This document shows positions 1-10,113 of a stretch of 54,160 nt of DNA, one piece after another. The translations under genes and the position numbers were made by a program. Where the stretch lies: positions 1 to 54,160 of the forward strand of contig QCDH01000007.1 in the NCBI GenBank assembly GCA_003280985.1. Reading direction: 5' to 3'. The notes below the pieces were generated by a model that was given only the letters and a program-made list of their open reading frames with translations, was not told the origin of the DNA and made no database searches. The stretch comes from Prochlorococcus sp. AG-355-A18 (GTDB lineage Bacteria > Cyanobacteriota > Cyanobacteriia > PCC-6307 > Cyanobiaceae). Every line of letters starts with the position of its first letter. Positions within the stretch are counted from its first letter, which is position 1.

Positions 1-94
1 TAGCAGCTGTTAGTGTTGTTTTTCCATGATCAACATGGCCAATAGTACCTATGTTGACATGTGGTTTGTTTCTTTCGAACTTCTCGCGAGCCAT
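1..94 (-). CDS. tuf: Elongation factor Tu, N-terminal fragment cut by the window edge
   Basis: The minus strand from 94 reads [20 protein letters not shown], continuing into the P-loop [11 protein letters not shown]. This is the canonical start of the GTPase EF-Tu, which delivers aminoacyl-tRNA to the ribosome. Only about 31 codons lie in the window. It follows fusA by 45 bases in the usual rpsL-rpsG-fusA-tuf order, so it is probably the last or next-to-last gene of the str operon. Confidence 0.95.
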
Positions 95-139
95 TTTGAA
101 TTAAAGAATCGAGGGTTTAAGAGTGTTTTAGTTTAGAGA

Positions 140-2215
140 TCAGGAGTTGCCCTGATTCTTGGAAATGATAGCTTCAGCAACATTACGAGGAACTTCCTCA
201 TAGTTTGCGAACTCCATTGAAAATATACCCCGACCTTGAGTCATTGATCGGAGTTGAGTGGCATAACCGAACATTTCGGCTAAGGGCACTTTGGCCTGTA
301 CCTTGGACAATCCATCATCAACAGATTGTCCTTCCACTTGACCTCTTCTAGAAGAGAGATCACCAATTACAGATCCAAGAAAGTCGTCAGGACTTTCGAC
401 CTCAACTTTCATCATAGGCTCTAAAAGGACAGGATTGCATTTTTTAACCCCGTCTTTAAAAGCCATGGAACCTGCAATTTTGAAGGCCATTTCAGATGAG
501 TCTACATCGTGGAATGAACCATCGACTAGTGTTACTTTTACATCAATGAGTGGATAACCGGCAAGAACCCCTGATTCACAGGTCTCTTTCATTCCATTAG
601 ATGCAGGACCAATATACTCTTTTGGTACTGCTCCACCAACAATTTTGTTTACAAATTCAAAACCTTTACCAACTTCAGCAGGTTCCATTTCAATAATTAC
701 ATGACCATATTGACCTTTACCTCCAGTCTGTCTTGCATATTTACCTTCACCTTTGGAACTAGACCTAATAGTTTCTCTATATGAAACCTGTGGAGCTCCT
801 ATATTTGCTTCAACTTTAAATTCCCTTAACATTCTGTCAACAAGGATTTCCAAGTGCAACTCACCCATACCTGCAATAACAGTTTGATTTGTTTCAGGAT
901 CTGTACTTACCCTAAAGGTGGGATCCTCTTCAGACAAAGCAGTTAAAGCTTTTGATAATTTTTCCATATCACCTTTAGTTTTTGGCTCAACAGCTACTGA
1001 GATAACTGGTTCAGGGATAAACAATGTCTCCAAAACTATTGGATCTTCTGTGTTACACAAGGTGTCACCTGTAGTTGTGTTCTTAAGACCTAATACAGCT
1101 CCCAAATCCCCAGCTCTCAATTCATCAACCTCCTCTCTTTCATCAGCTTTAAGAATCACTAATCTAGAAATTCTCTCTTTAGCATCCTTAGTAGAATTCA
1201 TTACATAACTTCCCTTTGAAAGAACACCTGAATACATTCTCACAAAAGTTAATTTCCCGTAGGGATCTGACATCACTTTGAATGCTAATGCACTGAAAGG
1301 CGCATTATCATCTGAAGGTCTAACATCTTCTTTACCACTTGGCAAAACACCTTGTATTGGTTTCACATCAACTGGAGCTGGCAAGTAATCAACTACAGCG
1401 TCTAATACAAGTTGGACACCTTTATTCTTAAAAGCTGAACCGCATAATACTGGAACTAGTCCATGTTTTAAAACTCCTTCCCTAATACCTTTTTTAAGTT
1501 GTTCTTCTGATAATTCTCCTGTTTCGAGAAATATTTCTATTAATTCTTCATCATTTTCTGCAACACTTTCCATTAACTTAAATCTCCACTCAGCAGCTTC
1601 CTCCTCCATGTCAGATGGAATTGGTCCTTCTTCAATATCAGTACCTAAATCGTTTTTGTAAAGATATGCTTTGTTGGCTACTAAATCAATAATTCCGGTG
1701 AGATCACCTTCAGCCCCAATGGGTAACTGAATTGGAAGTGCATTTGCCTTAAGTCGATCTTTAATTTGTTTATTAACCTTTAAAAAATCCGCACCGGTTC
1801 TGTCCATTTTATTGACAAAAACCATTCTTGGAACAGAGTATCTATCTGCTTGACGCCAAACCGTTTCGGATTGAGGCTGAACTCCACCAACTGCACAAAA
1901 TACAGCTATGACTCCATCCAACACACGCATTGATCTTTCAACTTCAATAGTAAAATCAACGTGTCCAGGAGTATCAATAATATTAATCCTATGATCTTGC
2001 CAACTAGTAGATATTGCAGCAGCAGTAATAGTTATTCCTCTTTCTCTTTCTTGAGCCATCCAATCGGTTACAGCAGCACCATCATGGACCTCTCCTATCT
2101 TGTGGACTACACCAGAATAAAACAAAATTCGTTCAGTAGTTGTTGTCTTACCTGCGTCAATATGAGCGGCTATACCTATATTCCTTACTCGTTCTAGGGG
2201 AAAGTCGCGTGCCAA
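140..2215 (-). CDS. fusA: Elongation factor G (translocation GTPase)
   Basis: A 691-residue protein, the usual EF-G length. The G domain begins with the P-loop [10 protein letters not shown] near residue 17, then D-T-P-G-H and N-K-M-D for guanine recognition. Domains II to V follow, with R-E-T-I-R-S and G-G-K-G-Q-Y-G-H typical of domain IV. EF-G drives tRNA-mRNA translocation and, with RRF, ribosome recycling in the cytosol. It lies between rpsG (96 bases upstream) and tuf in the str operon. No missing motif was seen. Confidence 0.98.
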   Translation of the reverse strand: MARDFPLERVRNIGIAAHIDAGKTTTTERILFYSGVVHKIGEVHDGAAVTDWMAQERERGITITAAAISTSWQDHRINIIDTPGHVDFTIEVERSMRVLDGVIAVFCAVGGVQPQSETVWRQADRYSVPRMVFVNKMDRTGADFLKVNKQIKDRLKANALPIQLPIGAEGDLTGIIDLVANKAYLYKNDLGTDIEEGPIPSDMEEEAAEWRFKLMESVAENDEELIEIFLETGELSEEQLKKGIREGVLKHGLVPVLCGSAFKNKGVQLVLDAVVDYLPAPVDVKPIQGVLPSGKEDVRPSDDNAPFSALAFKVMSDPYGKLTFVRMYSGVLSKGSYVMNSTKDAKERISRLVILKADEREEVDELRAGDLGAVLGLKNTTTGDTLCNTEDPIVLETLFIPEPVISVAVEPKTKGDMEKLSKALTALSEEDPTFRVSTDPETNQTVIAGMGELHLEILVDRMLREFKVEANIGAPQVSYRETIRSSSKGEGKYARQTGGKGQYGHVIIEMEPAEVGKGFEFVNKIVGGAVPKEYIGPASNGMKETCESGVLAGYPLIDVKVTLVDGSFHDVDSSEMAFKIAGSMAFKDGVKKCNPVLLEPMMKVEVESPDDFLGSVIGDLSSRRGQVEGQSVDDGLSKVQAKVPLAEMFGYATQLRSMTQGRGIFSMEFANYEEVPRNVAEAIISKNQGNS

Positions 2216-2311
2216 TTTTAAAGCTCCAAATAAAATAATTTTTGATAAGTGTAGTTCACCCTAAAAGCAAACTTTAATAATAATAAACTAATTAAGTACC
2301 TTTTGATGAAA

Positions 2312-2782
2312 TTAATATCTGTAATGTGCAAAAGCTTTATTGGCTTCTGCCATTTTATGAGTATCTTCTCTTTTTTTAACGGAACTACCAGTTTCATTTG
2401 CAGCATCCATTAACTCACCAGCAAGTTTTTGGGACATACTCTTGCCATTTCTTGCCCGTGAGAATGTAACAAGCCATCTTAATGCCATAGCCGTACCCCT
2501 CTCTTGGCGAACTTCCATAGGAACTTGATATGTTGCACCACCAACTCTTCTAGCTCGCACCTCGACAAGAGGAGTAGCATTTTTTACAGCTGTTTCGAAT
2601 AATTCCACTGCATTCCCTCCTGTTCTCTCGCTTATTAAAGAAAACGCATCAGACAATATTCTTTGAGCTGTAGATTTTTTACCATGCTTCATCAATCGAG
2701 AAATCATCATTGAAGCAAGACGACTATTAAATTGAGGATCAGGAAGGACTGGTCTTTTTACTGCTGCATTACGACGTGACAT
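2312..2782 (-). CDS. rpsG: Small ribosomal subunit protein uS7
   Basis: 156 residues starting [16 protein letters not shown], full length for bacterial S7. S7 nucleates assembly of the 30S head by binding the 3' major domain of 16S rRNA and touches the E-site tRNA. The arginine-rich stretch [17 protein letters not shown] is the family signature. It sits 25 bases after rpsL and 96 bases before fusA, consistent with one str transcript. In E. coli S7 represses its own operon; no comparable structure was identified here. Confidence 0.98.
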
Positions 2783-2807
2783 GTTTAAAAAAAGTGATGT
2801 TTACAAA

Positions 2808-3182
2808 TTAATCTTTTGGAGCTTTTGCTCCATACTTAGATCTGGATTGACGTCTATCTTTGACTCCAGCCGTATCTAAAGTTCCTCTTATTATATGATA
2901 TCTAACTCCTGGCAAATCCTTTACTCTTCCACCCCTAAGTAAAACTACAGAATGTTCTTGTAAATTATGACCGATACCAGGAATATAAGCAGTTACTTCA
3001 AAACCAGAAGTTAATCTAACCCTAGCTACTTTTCTCAAGGCTGAATTAGGTTTTTTAGGTGTTGATGTATAGACTCTTGTACATACCCCTCTTCTCTCGG
3101 GGCAAGCTTTTAATGCAGGAGATTTTGTTTTCTTTGTCAGACGTTTTCTTTCTGAACCTACTAATTGTGAGATGGTGGGCAT
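2808..3182 (-). CDS. rpsL: Small ribosomal subunit protein uS12
   Basis: 124 residues starting [15 protein letters not shown]. The decoding-centre motif K-K-P-N-S-A-L-R-K and the loop G-V-R-Y-H are both intact; these are the places where streptomycin-resistance changes occur in other bacteria. S12 monitors codon-anticodon pairing in the 30S A site. It is the first gene of the minus-strand str operon and is divergent from gltB across about 196 bases of AT-rich DNA that must hold both promoters. Confidence 0.98.
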   Translation of the reverse strand: MPTISQLVGSERKRLTKKTKSPALKACPERRGVCTRVYTSTPKKPNSALRKVARVRLTSGFEVTAYIPGIGHNLQEHSVVLLRGGRVKDLPGVRYHIIRGTLDTAGVKDRRQSRSKYGAKAPKD

Positions 3183-3334
3183 CTATTAAAACTTAGATAA
3201 AAATAAACATTTAACTATCATAACCTTTTAAGAGCACTAACTAAAAGTTTTTAATTATATTTTTTTTAAATTTATCAAATTAAAATTATTTGGTAAATAT
3301 TAAATATCTTTAGATTTATTTTCATATTTATTTT

Positions 3335-3340
3335 TATAAT
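3335..3340 (+). promoter_or_regulatory. Candidate -10 element for gltB
   Basis: A perfect TATAAT hexamer lies 38 bases before the gltB start codon in the gltB-rpsL divergent region. No convincing -35 or NtcA-type palindrome (GTA-N8-TAC) was seen next to it. The surrounding DNA is extremely AT-rich, so a chance match is possible. Confidence 0.4.
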
Positions 3341-3378
3341 AGAAATACATAAAATAACTAAATAGAATTAAATAATCT

Positions 3379-6300
3379 ATGATAGAGAGTATAAAAAGAA
3401 TCATTGGCCCATATCAAGATAGTTATTCCCCAAATGGAATAATTGGGGAGAAAGATGCGTGTGGAGTTGGTTTTGTAGCACATGTTGAAGGTATAGAAAG
3501 CAACTGGATCCTTAAACAATCCCTAAAGGGTCTAAACTGCATGGAGCATAGAGGAGGTTGTGGAGGAGATAGTGACTCAGGAGATGGAGCAGGAATTTTA
3601 TGTTCAATTCCGTGGGGATATCTAGAAGAGAAAATTAATCTTAAAAATAATCAAGAATTTAACAGAGGTTTAGGCATGGTTTTTATGCCTAATAAAAAAG
3701 AAAAAATTGAAATATGTAAATCAATATGTGATGAAGAAGCAGAAAAATTAAAAGTCAACAAAACATCTTGGAGAACAGTACCCGTTAATAATGAAATCTT
3801 AGGTCCTTTAGCTAAAGCAAATGCTCCATTCATCTGTCAGTGGATTTTATATATAGATAAAAAAGATCATAAGGATGTTGAAAAGCTTTTATTTCAATTA
3901 AGGAAAAGAATTGAGAAAAAAATAAGAGAAACTTTCAAAAACGATGTTGGGGATTGTGAGTTTTATTTTGCCTCACTAAGTTCTCAAACAGTTGTCTATA
4001 AAGGTATGGTTCGATCTGAAATATTGTCCGAGTTTTATCAAGATCTAAAAGAAGAGAGTTTTAAAGTTTCATTTTCTGTTTATCATCGTAGATTTAGTAC
4101 TAATACACTTCCAAAATGGCCATTAGCTCAGCCCATGAGATTTTTGGGTCATAATGGGGAAATAAATACTCTTTTAGGCAATATTAATTGGGCTAAAGCT
4201 TCAGAAACACATATAGATGATTTTTGGGGAGAGTTATCTAATGAAATTAAACCCATTGTAGATGTAAACAAAAGTGATTCATCAAATCTTGATGCAACCC
4301 TTGAAATCAATATTCGTTCAGGTCAGCCCATTACTGACTCATTATTAAAACTTGTTCCTGAAGCATTTAGAGATCAACCAGAACTTGAGGAGAGAGAGTA
4401 TATAAAAGCTTTTTATGAATATTCTGCAAGCCTGCAAGAAGCTTGGGATGGTCCAGCACTCCTTGTATTTGCTGATGGAAATTTTGTCGGAGCAACACTT
4501 GATAGAAATGGCCTAAGACCAGCAAGATATTCAATCACAAATGATGGTTTTGTGATAATGGGTTCTGAAACAGGAGTAGTAGATCTTGAAGAAGAAAGAG
4601 TAATAGAAAAAGGTCGATTAGGACCGGGACAAATGTTGGCAGTTGATTTTCATCAAAATAGAATCCTAAGAAATTGGGAAGTAAAATCTGAAGCCGCTCA
4701 AAGGCATGATTATAAAAATCTTCTCAGTAATAGAACTATAAAAATTCAAAAAAATGAATGGGTTAAAGACTGCAAACTAAAAGACCTTGAGTTGTTGCAA
4801 CAACAAACTGCATATGGATTTTCAGCGGAAGATAATGACCTTATCTTAGATTCAATGGCTTCATTAGCTAAAGAGCCTACTTATTGCATGGGCGATGACA
4901 TTCCATTAGCAGTTCTTTCATCCAAGCCACATATTTTATACGATTACTTTAAGCAAAGATTTGCGCAAGTTACTAATCCTCCTATTGACCCTCTTAGAGA
5001 AAAACTTGTAATGAGTTTAGAGATGCATCTAGGAGAAAGATGTACACCATTTGAAATTAAAGATGCTAAACCTTTTATTCATTTACAAAGTCCAATTCTA
5101 AATGAGGAAGAACTCATTTCCATCAAAAAATCAAAAATTAAATCTCAGACAATTTCAAGTTTGTTTAATTTAGAGGAAGGTATTCAAGGCTTAGAGAACC
5201 AATTAAAACTAATTTGCAAACAGAGTGAGCTTTCTATAAAAGAAGGGTGCTCTTTAATTATCATTTCTGATAAGGGAATTAATCCTAAAAAGACTTTCAT
5301 ACCTCCTTTACTTGCTGTTGGAGCAATTCATCATTATCTTCTTAAAAAAGAAATCAGGCTAAAAGCTTCTCTAATAATTGAGACCGGTCAATGTTGGAGC
5401 ACACACCACTTAGCTTGTTTAATTGGATATGGAGCAAGTGCAGTTTGTCCTTGGTTGACTTTCGAAGCAGGTAGACACTGGTTAAAACATCCAAAAACAC
5501 AAAAACTTATCGATAGTAAAAAAATAAATCCATTATCAATAATTGATGTTCAAGAAAACATTAAAAAAGCTCTAGAAGACGGTCTAAGAAAAATTCTCTC
5601 AAAAATAGGCATCTCACTTTTATCTAGTTACCATGGTGCACAAATTTTTGAAGCTGTAGGCCTTGGATCTGACTTAATAAAAATTGCTTTTGATGGTACA
5701 ACAAGTCGTATCGCTGGCATAACATTAAAAGAATTAACTAATGAAACGCTTTCAATACATACGAAAGCCTATCCAGAGATCGATTTAAAGAAATTAGAAT
5801 TTTTAGGATTTGTACAATTTAGAAATAATGGAGAATATCATTCCAATAACCCAGAGATGTCCAAAGTTTTACATTCGGCGGTAAAACAAGGGCCAGGATA
5901 CGATCATTTTGAAACTTACAAAAAACTTATTAGCAATAGACCGACAACATCTCTTAGAGATTTACTAACAATTAATTCAAAAAGAAAAAGTATTCCATTA
6001 GAGGAAGTTGAAAGTGTTGAATCAATTTGCAAAAGGTTCTGTACAGGAGGAATGAGTTTAGGTGCTTTATCCAGAGAAGCGCATGAAGTTTTAGCAGTTG
6101 CAATGAATAGAATTGGTGGAAAAAGTAATAGTGGAGAAGGGGGAGAAGATCCAGCTCGTTTTAATGTTTTAAATAATATCGATGAAAATACTCAGTCAGC
6201 GACCTTGCCATTTATTAAAGGCTTAAAGAATGGAGACACCGCATGCTCCGCTATTAAACAAATAGCATCAGGAAGATTTGGAGTTACACCTGAATATCTA

Positions 6301-7950
6301 AGAAGTGGTAAACAACTCGAAATTAAAATGGCTCAAGGTGCAAAACCCGGAGAGGGAGGACAATTACCTGGTCCAAAAGTTGATTCTTACATTGCAAAAC
6401 TTAGAAATAGTAAACCTGGAGTGGCTTTAATATCTCCTCCCCCGCATCATGATATTTATTCAATTGAAGATTTAGCTCAACTTATCCACGACTTACACCA
6501 AGTTCATCCAAAAGCGAAAGTAAGCGTTAAACTTGTTTCTGAAATTGGTATAGGCACTATTGCTGCTGGAGTAAGCAAAGCTAATGCAGATGTAATTCAA
6601 ATATCAGGCCATGATGGAGGTACAGGTGCTTCACCACTGAGTTCTATTAAACATGCAGGTTTACCATGGGAACTTGGTGTTGCTGAGGTTCATAAATCTC
6701 TCTTAGAGAATAACTTACGCGAAAGAGTAATTTTGAGGACTGATGGAGGTCTTAAAACAGGCTGGGACGTAGTTATTGCAGCTTTACTAGGTGCTGAAGA
6801 ATACGGTTTTGGTTCTGTAGCGATGATTGCTGAAGGATGCATAATGGCTAGGGTTTGTCATACAAACAAGTGTCCTGTTGGAGTTGCCACTCAAAAAGAA
6901 GAATTAAGAAAAAGATTTAAAGGTATTCCAGAAAATGTCGTCAATTTTTTCTTGTATATTGCTGAAGAAGTAAGACAGATAATGAGTAGTATCGGTGTTT
7001 CTAGTATGGAAGAACTGATTGGTAATCAAGAATTTCTTTCTGAAAGAAATATCGATCTTCCAAAAACTTCTAATATTGATCTTTCTTCTTTAGTAAATAA
7101 ACACTCAACCCCTGATAGATCATGGTTAAAACATTTAAAAACTGCCCATAGTAATGGTTCTGTATTAGAAGACGAGTTTTTGTCTGATACTAAATTTATA
7201 GATTCAATTAAAAATCACGAAATATTAACCAAAGAAATTGAGATAAAAAATACAGATAGAAGTGTTTGTGCAAAAATTTCAGGCGAAATCGCAGAACTTC
7301 ACGGCAACACTGGCTTCAATGGCAAACTCAACTTAAATTTCAAAGGATATGCAGGACAAAGCTTTGGTGCCTTTTTATTGAAGGGAATGAATGTTCAATT
7401 AATTGGAGAAGCTAATGATTATGTGTGTAAAGGAATGAATGGAGGAATACTCACAATAATTCCACCAAAAATAAATGAAATCTCCTCCGAACAAGTCATC
7501 CTAGGAAATACTTGTCTTTATGGAGCAACAGGTGGGAAATTATTTGCATTAGGAAAATCGGGAGAAAGATTTGCGGTTAGAAATAGTGGTGCTACAGCGG
7601 TAACAGAAGGAGCAGGTGATCATTGTTGTGAATACATGACTGGTGGGAAAATTGTTATTCTAGGTTCCATAGGAAGGAATATTGGTGCGGGAATGACTGG
7701 AGGAATAGCTTTTATAATCGATGAAAATAATGATTTAAGTAATAAAGTAAATAAGGAAATAGTAAGCATTCATCAAATAACTTCATCAAAGCAAGAAAAT
7801 ATCTTATTGGAAATTATTAGAGAATATCAAGCAAAAACAAATAGCTTAAAGGCTGCCAAAATAATTGAAAATTGGTCTTATTTTAAGAGTACTTTCAAAT
7901 TGATTGTTCCCCCAAGCGAAGAAGAAATGCTTGGTATAAAAAAAATGTAA
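3379..7950 (+). CDS. gltB: Ferredoxin-dependent glutamate synthase (Fd-GOGAT)
   Basis: 1523 residues, the length of the single-subunit cyanobacterial and plastid enzyme (also named glsF). It converts glutamine plus 2-oxoglutarate to two glutamates, the second half of the GS-GOGAT ammonium assimilation cycle. Cys28 in D-A-C-G-V-G-F follows a 27-residue propeptide and is the expected N-terminal nucleophile of the glutaminase domain. The FMN-binding synthase domain follows, with 3Fe-4S ligands in C-I-M-A-R-V-C-H-T-N-K-C-P-V-G, then the glycine-rich beta-helix domain at the C terminus. A YciI-like gene follows its stop directly. No NtcA box was convincingly found upstream. Confidence 0.97.
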   Translation: MIESIKRIIGPYQDSYSPNGIIGEKDACGVGFVAHVEGIESNWILKQSLKGLNCMEHRGGCGGDSDSGDGAGILCSIPWGYLEEKINLKNNQEFNRGLGMVFMPNKKEKIEICKSICDEEAEKLKVNKTSWRTVPVNNEILGPLAKANAPFICQWILYIDKKDHKDVEKLLFQLRKRIEKKIRETFKNDVGDCEFYFASLSSQTVVYKGMVRSEILSEFYQDLKEESFKVSFSVYHRRFSTNTLPKWPLAQPMRFLGHNGEINTLLGNINWAKASETHIDDFWGELSNEIKPIVDVNKSDSSNLDATLEINIRSGQPITDSLLKLVPEAFRDQPELEEREYIKAFYEYSASLQEAWDGPALLVFADGNFVGATLDRNGLRPARYSITNDGFVIMGSETGVVDLEEERVIEKGRLGPGQMLAVDFHQNRILRNWEVKSEAAQRHDYKNLLSNRTIKIQKNEWVKDCKLKDLELLQQQTAYGFSAEDNDLILDSMASLAKEPTYCMGDDIPLAVLSSKPHILYDYFKQRFAQVTNPPIDPLREKLVMSLEMHLGERCTPFEIKDAKPFIHLQSPILNEEELISIKKSKIKSQTISSLFNLEEGIQGLENQLKLICKQSELSIKEGCSLIIISDKGINPKKTFIPPLLAVGAIHHYLLKKEIRLKASLIIETGQCWSTHHLACLIGYGASAVCPWLTFEAGRHWLKHPKTQKLIDSKKINPLSIIDVQENIKKALEDGLRKILSKIGISLLSSYHGAQIFEAVGLGSDLIKIAFDGTTSRIAGITLKELTNETLSIHTKAYPEIDLKKLEFLGFVQFRNNGEYHSNNPEMSKVLHSAVKQGPGYDHFETYKKLISNRPTTSLRDLLTINSKRKSIPLEEVESVESICKRFCTGGMSLGALSREAHEVLAVAMNRIGGKSNSGEGGEDPARFNVLNNIDENTQSATLPFIKGLKNGDTACSAIKQIASGRFGVTPEYLRSGKQLEIKMAQGAKPGEGGQLPGPKVDSYIAKLRNSKPGVALISPPPHHDIYSIEDLAQLIHDLHQVHPKAKVSVKLVSEIGIGTIAAGVSKANADVIQISGHDGGTGASPLSSIKHAGLPWELGVAEVHKSLLENNLRERVILRTDGGLKTGWDVVIAALLGAEEYGFGSVAMIAEGCIMARVCHTNKCPVGVATQKEELRKRFKGIPENVVNFFLYIAEEVRQIMSSIGVSSMEELIGNQEFLSERNIDLPKTSNIDLSSLVNKHSTPDRSWLKHLKTAHSNGSVLEDEFLSDTKFIDSIKNHEILTKEIEIKNTDRSVCAKISGEIAELHGNTGFNGKLNLNFKGYAGQSFGAFLLKGMNVQLIGEANDYVCKGMNGGILTIIPPKINEISSEQVILGNTCLYGATGGKLFALGKSGERFAVRNSGATAVTEGAGDHCCEYMTGGKIVILGSIGRNIGAGMTGGIAFIIDENNDLSNKVNKEIVSIHQITSSKQENILLEIIREYQAKTNSLKAAKIIENWSYFKSTFKLIVPPSEEEMLGIKKM

Positions 7951-8244
7951 ATGCCTTTCTTTGTAAAAACTGAAATTATAAAAAAAGAATATTTAATTAA
8001 TAATGATTTAAAACGAAAAATAATTAACCAACATATTGATTGGGTAAAAAAATTAAAAAAAGAGGGAATTAATATTAAAAGTGGCTTTTTGGTAGATGAG
8101 TTAAATAGGCCAGGTGACGGCGGATTACTTGTTCTTGAGATGAATAATTATAGAAATGCACTAAAAATAATTAAGAATGATCCAATGATTAAAAATGGTC
8201 TAGTTGAATGGAAATTAAATGAGTGGGTAGATCCAAATAAATGA
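7951..8244 (+). CDS. YciI-like small protein
   Basis: 97 residues resembling the YCII-related ferredoxin-like fold: MPFFVKTE opening, a conserved-looking H-x-D-W-V helix, then G-D-G-G-L-L-V-L-E and E-W-K-L-N-E-W. Family members form small dimers with a His-Asp pair and have no general assigned function. Its ATG follows the gltB stop codon with no intervening base, so it is almost certainly co-translated with gltB. It ends only 6 bases from the convergent lipA stop. Function is unknown; a link to glutamate metabolism is inferred from position only. Confidence 0.8.
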   Translation: MPFFVKTEIIKKEYLINNDLKRKIINQHIDWVKKLKKEGINIKSGFLVDELNRPGDGGLLVLEMNNYRNALKIIKNDPMIKNGLVEWKLNEWVDPNK

Positions 8245-8250
8245 ATATAA

Positions 8251-9144
8251 CTATCTTGGATACTTTTTCATAAGTTTTTGAATCTCTTCAGCATGGTAGC
8301 TACTACGAGTTAAAGGAGAACTAACTACTTGCATGAAGTTTAAATCTTTTTCCCCGAACGTTTTAAAGTAGTTAAATTTTGAAGGGCTTACAAATCTTTT
8401 AACAGGTAAATGATTAGGGCCAGGAGATAAATATTGGCCAATAGTAACAATATCAACGAAATTACTTTTTAAATCCTTAAGCAGACTTAAGACCTCCTCG
8501 TCTTTTTCCCCTAAACCAAGCATGAAGCCTGACTTTGTATAAATTTTGGGAGAATAATCTCTAGTTCTCTTAAGCAACTCAAGAGTTCTTTCATATTTGC
8601 CTTGAGGTCTTACTTTTTTATATAGCGAAGACACAGTCTCAATATTGTGGTTTAAAACGTTTGGATTTGAATCAAGAACTTTTTCAAGCGCTTTCCAGTT
8701 ACCACAAAGATCAGGTATTAGAAGCTCAATAGTAGTTTCAGGAGATTTTTCTCTTATTTGATGAACACATTGAAAAAATTGAGATGCTCCACCATCCTTA
8801 AGATCGTCTCTATTAACTGATGTGATTACAACATGCTTAAGCTTCATTCTAAAAACAGCTTCGGCCAAACGATATGGTTCAGTTGGATCTAAGTCTCTCT
8901 TAGATCTATCAAAATCAATATCGCAATATGGACATGCCCTAGTGCAACCAGGGCCCATTATGAGGAAAGTTGCAGTTCCAATAGCAAAACATTCGCCGAT
9001 ATTTGGACAGCTTGCTTCTTGACATACGGTATTGAGATTTAAATCATTTAATAAGTTTGCAGTATTACCAATTCTCTCAACTTGTGGAGCTTTGACCCTT
9101 AACCATTCAGGTTTTGAAATTAAACTATTAGGATTATTAGTCAC
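8251..9144 (-). CDS. lipA: Lipoyl synthase (radical SAM)
   Basis: 297 residues. It inserts two sulfurs into protein-bound octanoyl groups to make lipoyl cofactor. Both iron-sulfur sites are visible: the auxiliary cluster [12 protein letters not shown] and the radical [11 protein letters not shown]. The C-terminal R-S-S-Y-H-A-E-E motif supplies the serine that ligates the auxiliary cluster. It is convergent with the gltB-yciI pair. Cyanobacteria often have two lipA-type genes; the sequence alone does not say which copy this is. Confidence 0.96.
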   Translation of the reverse strand: MTNNPNSLISKPEWLRVKAPQVERIGNTANLLNDLNLNTVCQEASCPNIGECFAIGTATFLIMGPGCTRACPYCDIDFDRSKRDLDPTEPYRLAEAVFRMKLKHVVITSVNRDDLKDGGASQFFQCVHQIREKSPETTIELLIPDLCGNWKALEKVLDSNPNVLNHNIETVSSLYKKVRPQGKYERTLELLKRTRDYSPKIYTKSGFMLGLGEKDEEVLSLLKDLKSNFVDIVTIGQYLSPGPNHLPVKRFVSPSKFNYFKTFGEKDLNFMQVVSSPLTRSSYHAEEIQKLMKKYPR

Positions 9145-9488
9145 ATTAAATATTCTTGACCTGTAATTTTATTTTACTAAAAACAAGATGAATTAACTAT
9201 TTGTAATTTCAAAGACGAAGCTCATTCCACAGAAGTAAATAAATAAATGAATTTAACTAATCCTTCTGCAATTAAGAAAATCATAATTAAATTTACTCTT
9301 TACACAACATTTTTGTTTCATTAACTAAAATTGAATCAGATTTCATAACGTTATTTTTAATACAGATATCAGAACAAAAATAATTTTAAAAATGTAGTAC
9401 TAAAGTATACGATAGTTTGACTATTTTGTACTAAAAAGTGTTTTTTTGAATATTTTTTGATACAGTAAAAAATATATGTAATAAAACA
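9145..9488. other. Gene-free stretch with short symmetric motifs
   Basis: 344 bases without a convincing gene between lipA (minus) and the recombinase-like gene (plus). The first 230 bases are AT-rich with no clear signal; a 25-codon reading frame at 9247-9324 is too weak to call. From 9395 to 9440 there is a cluster: TAGTAC (9395-9400) matched by GTACTA (9428-9433), the inner palindrome ATAGT-TTG-ACTAT, and the direct repeat GTACTAAA (9397, 9428). Both the lipA and the recombinase-like promoters must lie here. Confidence 0.6.
9395..9433 (+). promoter_or_regulatory. Nested inverted repeat, possible operator or recombinase binding site
   Basis: The outer arms TAGTAC and GTACTA flank an inner perfect 5-bp inverted repeat ATAGT/ACTAT with a 3-base centre. 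The symmetry and the position, about 55-95 bases before the recombinase-like start codon, suit a dimeric DNA-binding protein. The left half (9396-9409) also resembles the cyanobacterial LexA consensus RGTAC-N3-DGTWCB with two mismatches. No binding data; inference only. Confidence 0.35.
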
Positions 9489-10112
9489 TTGACTTTTAAA
9501 TTTAAAAGAAAACGTATTTTATTATCGAAAAAAAATAAAAACTCTAAAGCAATAGGTTATGCTAGAGCTACTAATAACGAATATGAATATTTAGAAGAGC
9601 AAATAAAATTTTTGAAGGAAGAGGGTTGCAGTTTAGTGTTCTCTGAATTTATAAGTTTAGATGAAGAAATCAAACCCCAACTCAATAAAGCTATAAATTC
9701 CTTATCAAAAGGCGATCAATTAATAATAACTCAGCTTGATCGAGCATTTAAAGATAAAAAAGAATGTTTGAAAACAATAAATAAACTTATTAATAAGGAT
9801 ATTCAATTGCGAACTTTGACTGGTTTTTTTGCTTCTAATGAATCTTATAATGCTAATTCTTCAATTTTTAAGATTTTATATGAATTAGATAATTTAGAAG
9901 ACAAAAGTTTAGGTGAAAGAAAAAAAGAACAACTATTACGCAGAAAATTATCTGGAAATAATTTGGGAGGAAGGCCCAAAATAAGTGCACTAAAAGAATC
10001 TTTAGTAATCAGATTGCGTAATGAAGGATATTCTTATCGATCAATCAGATCACAAACAGGAATTGCATTATCAACAATAAGAAGAGTGATTTTGGAAGGA
10101 GAACTAACATAA
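9489..10112 (+). CDS. Serine-recombinase-fold protein with an altered active site
   Basis: 207 residues from a TTG start; the frame is open back to 9450 but contains no ATG, so the start is uncertain. Residues 20-150 follow the resolvase/invertase catalytic fold: G-Y-A-R near residue 23, G-D-Q-L-I-I-T-Q-L-D-R in the middle, G-E-R at the end. G-G-R-P and a Hin-type helix-turn-helix (residues about 165-205, S-Y-R-S-I-R-S-Q-T-G-I-A-L-S-T-I-R-R) follow. The nucleophile position in Y-A-R-x-S is Thr28, and the second arginine of the usual D-R-L-G-R motif is lysine (D-R-A-F-K). The DNA-binding domain looks intact, so a regulator is as likely as an active recombinase. It is coupled to the next gene by a 1-base gap. 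Confidence 0.75.
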   Translation: MTFKFKRKRILLSKKNKNSKAIGYARATNNEYEYLEEQIKFLKEEGCSLVFSEFISLDEEIKPQLNKAINSLSKGDQLIITQLDRAFKDKKECLKTINKLINKDIQLRTLTGFFASNESYNANSSIFKILYELDNLEDKSLGERKKEQLLRRKLSGNNLGGRPKISALKESLVIRLRNEGYSYRSIRSQTGIALSTIRRVILEGELT

Positions 10113-10113
10113 A

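Noticed and set aside
918-1208. Open frame opposite fusA
   Set aside because: Lies entirely antisense to a conserved gene and has composition expected of a shadow frame.
9247-9324. A 25-codon reading frame starting with ATG between lipA and the recombinase-like gene
   Set aside because: Very short, no ribosome binding site, no recognisable pattern; expected by chance in AT-rich DNA.
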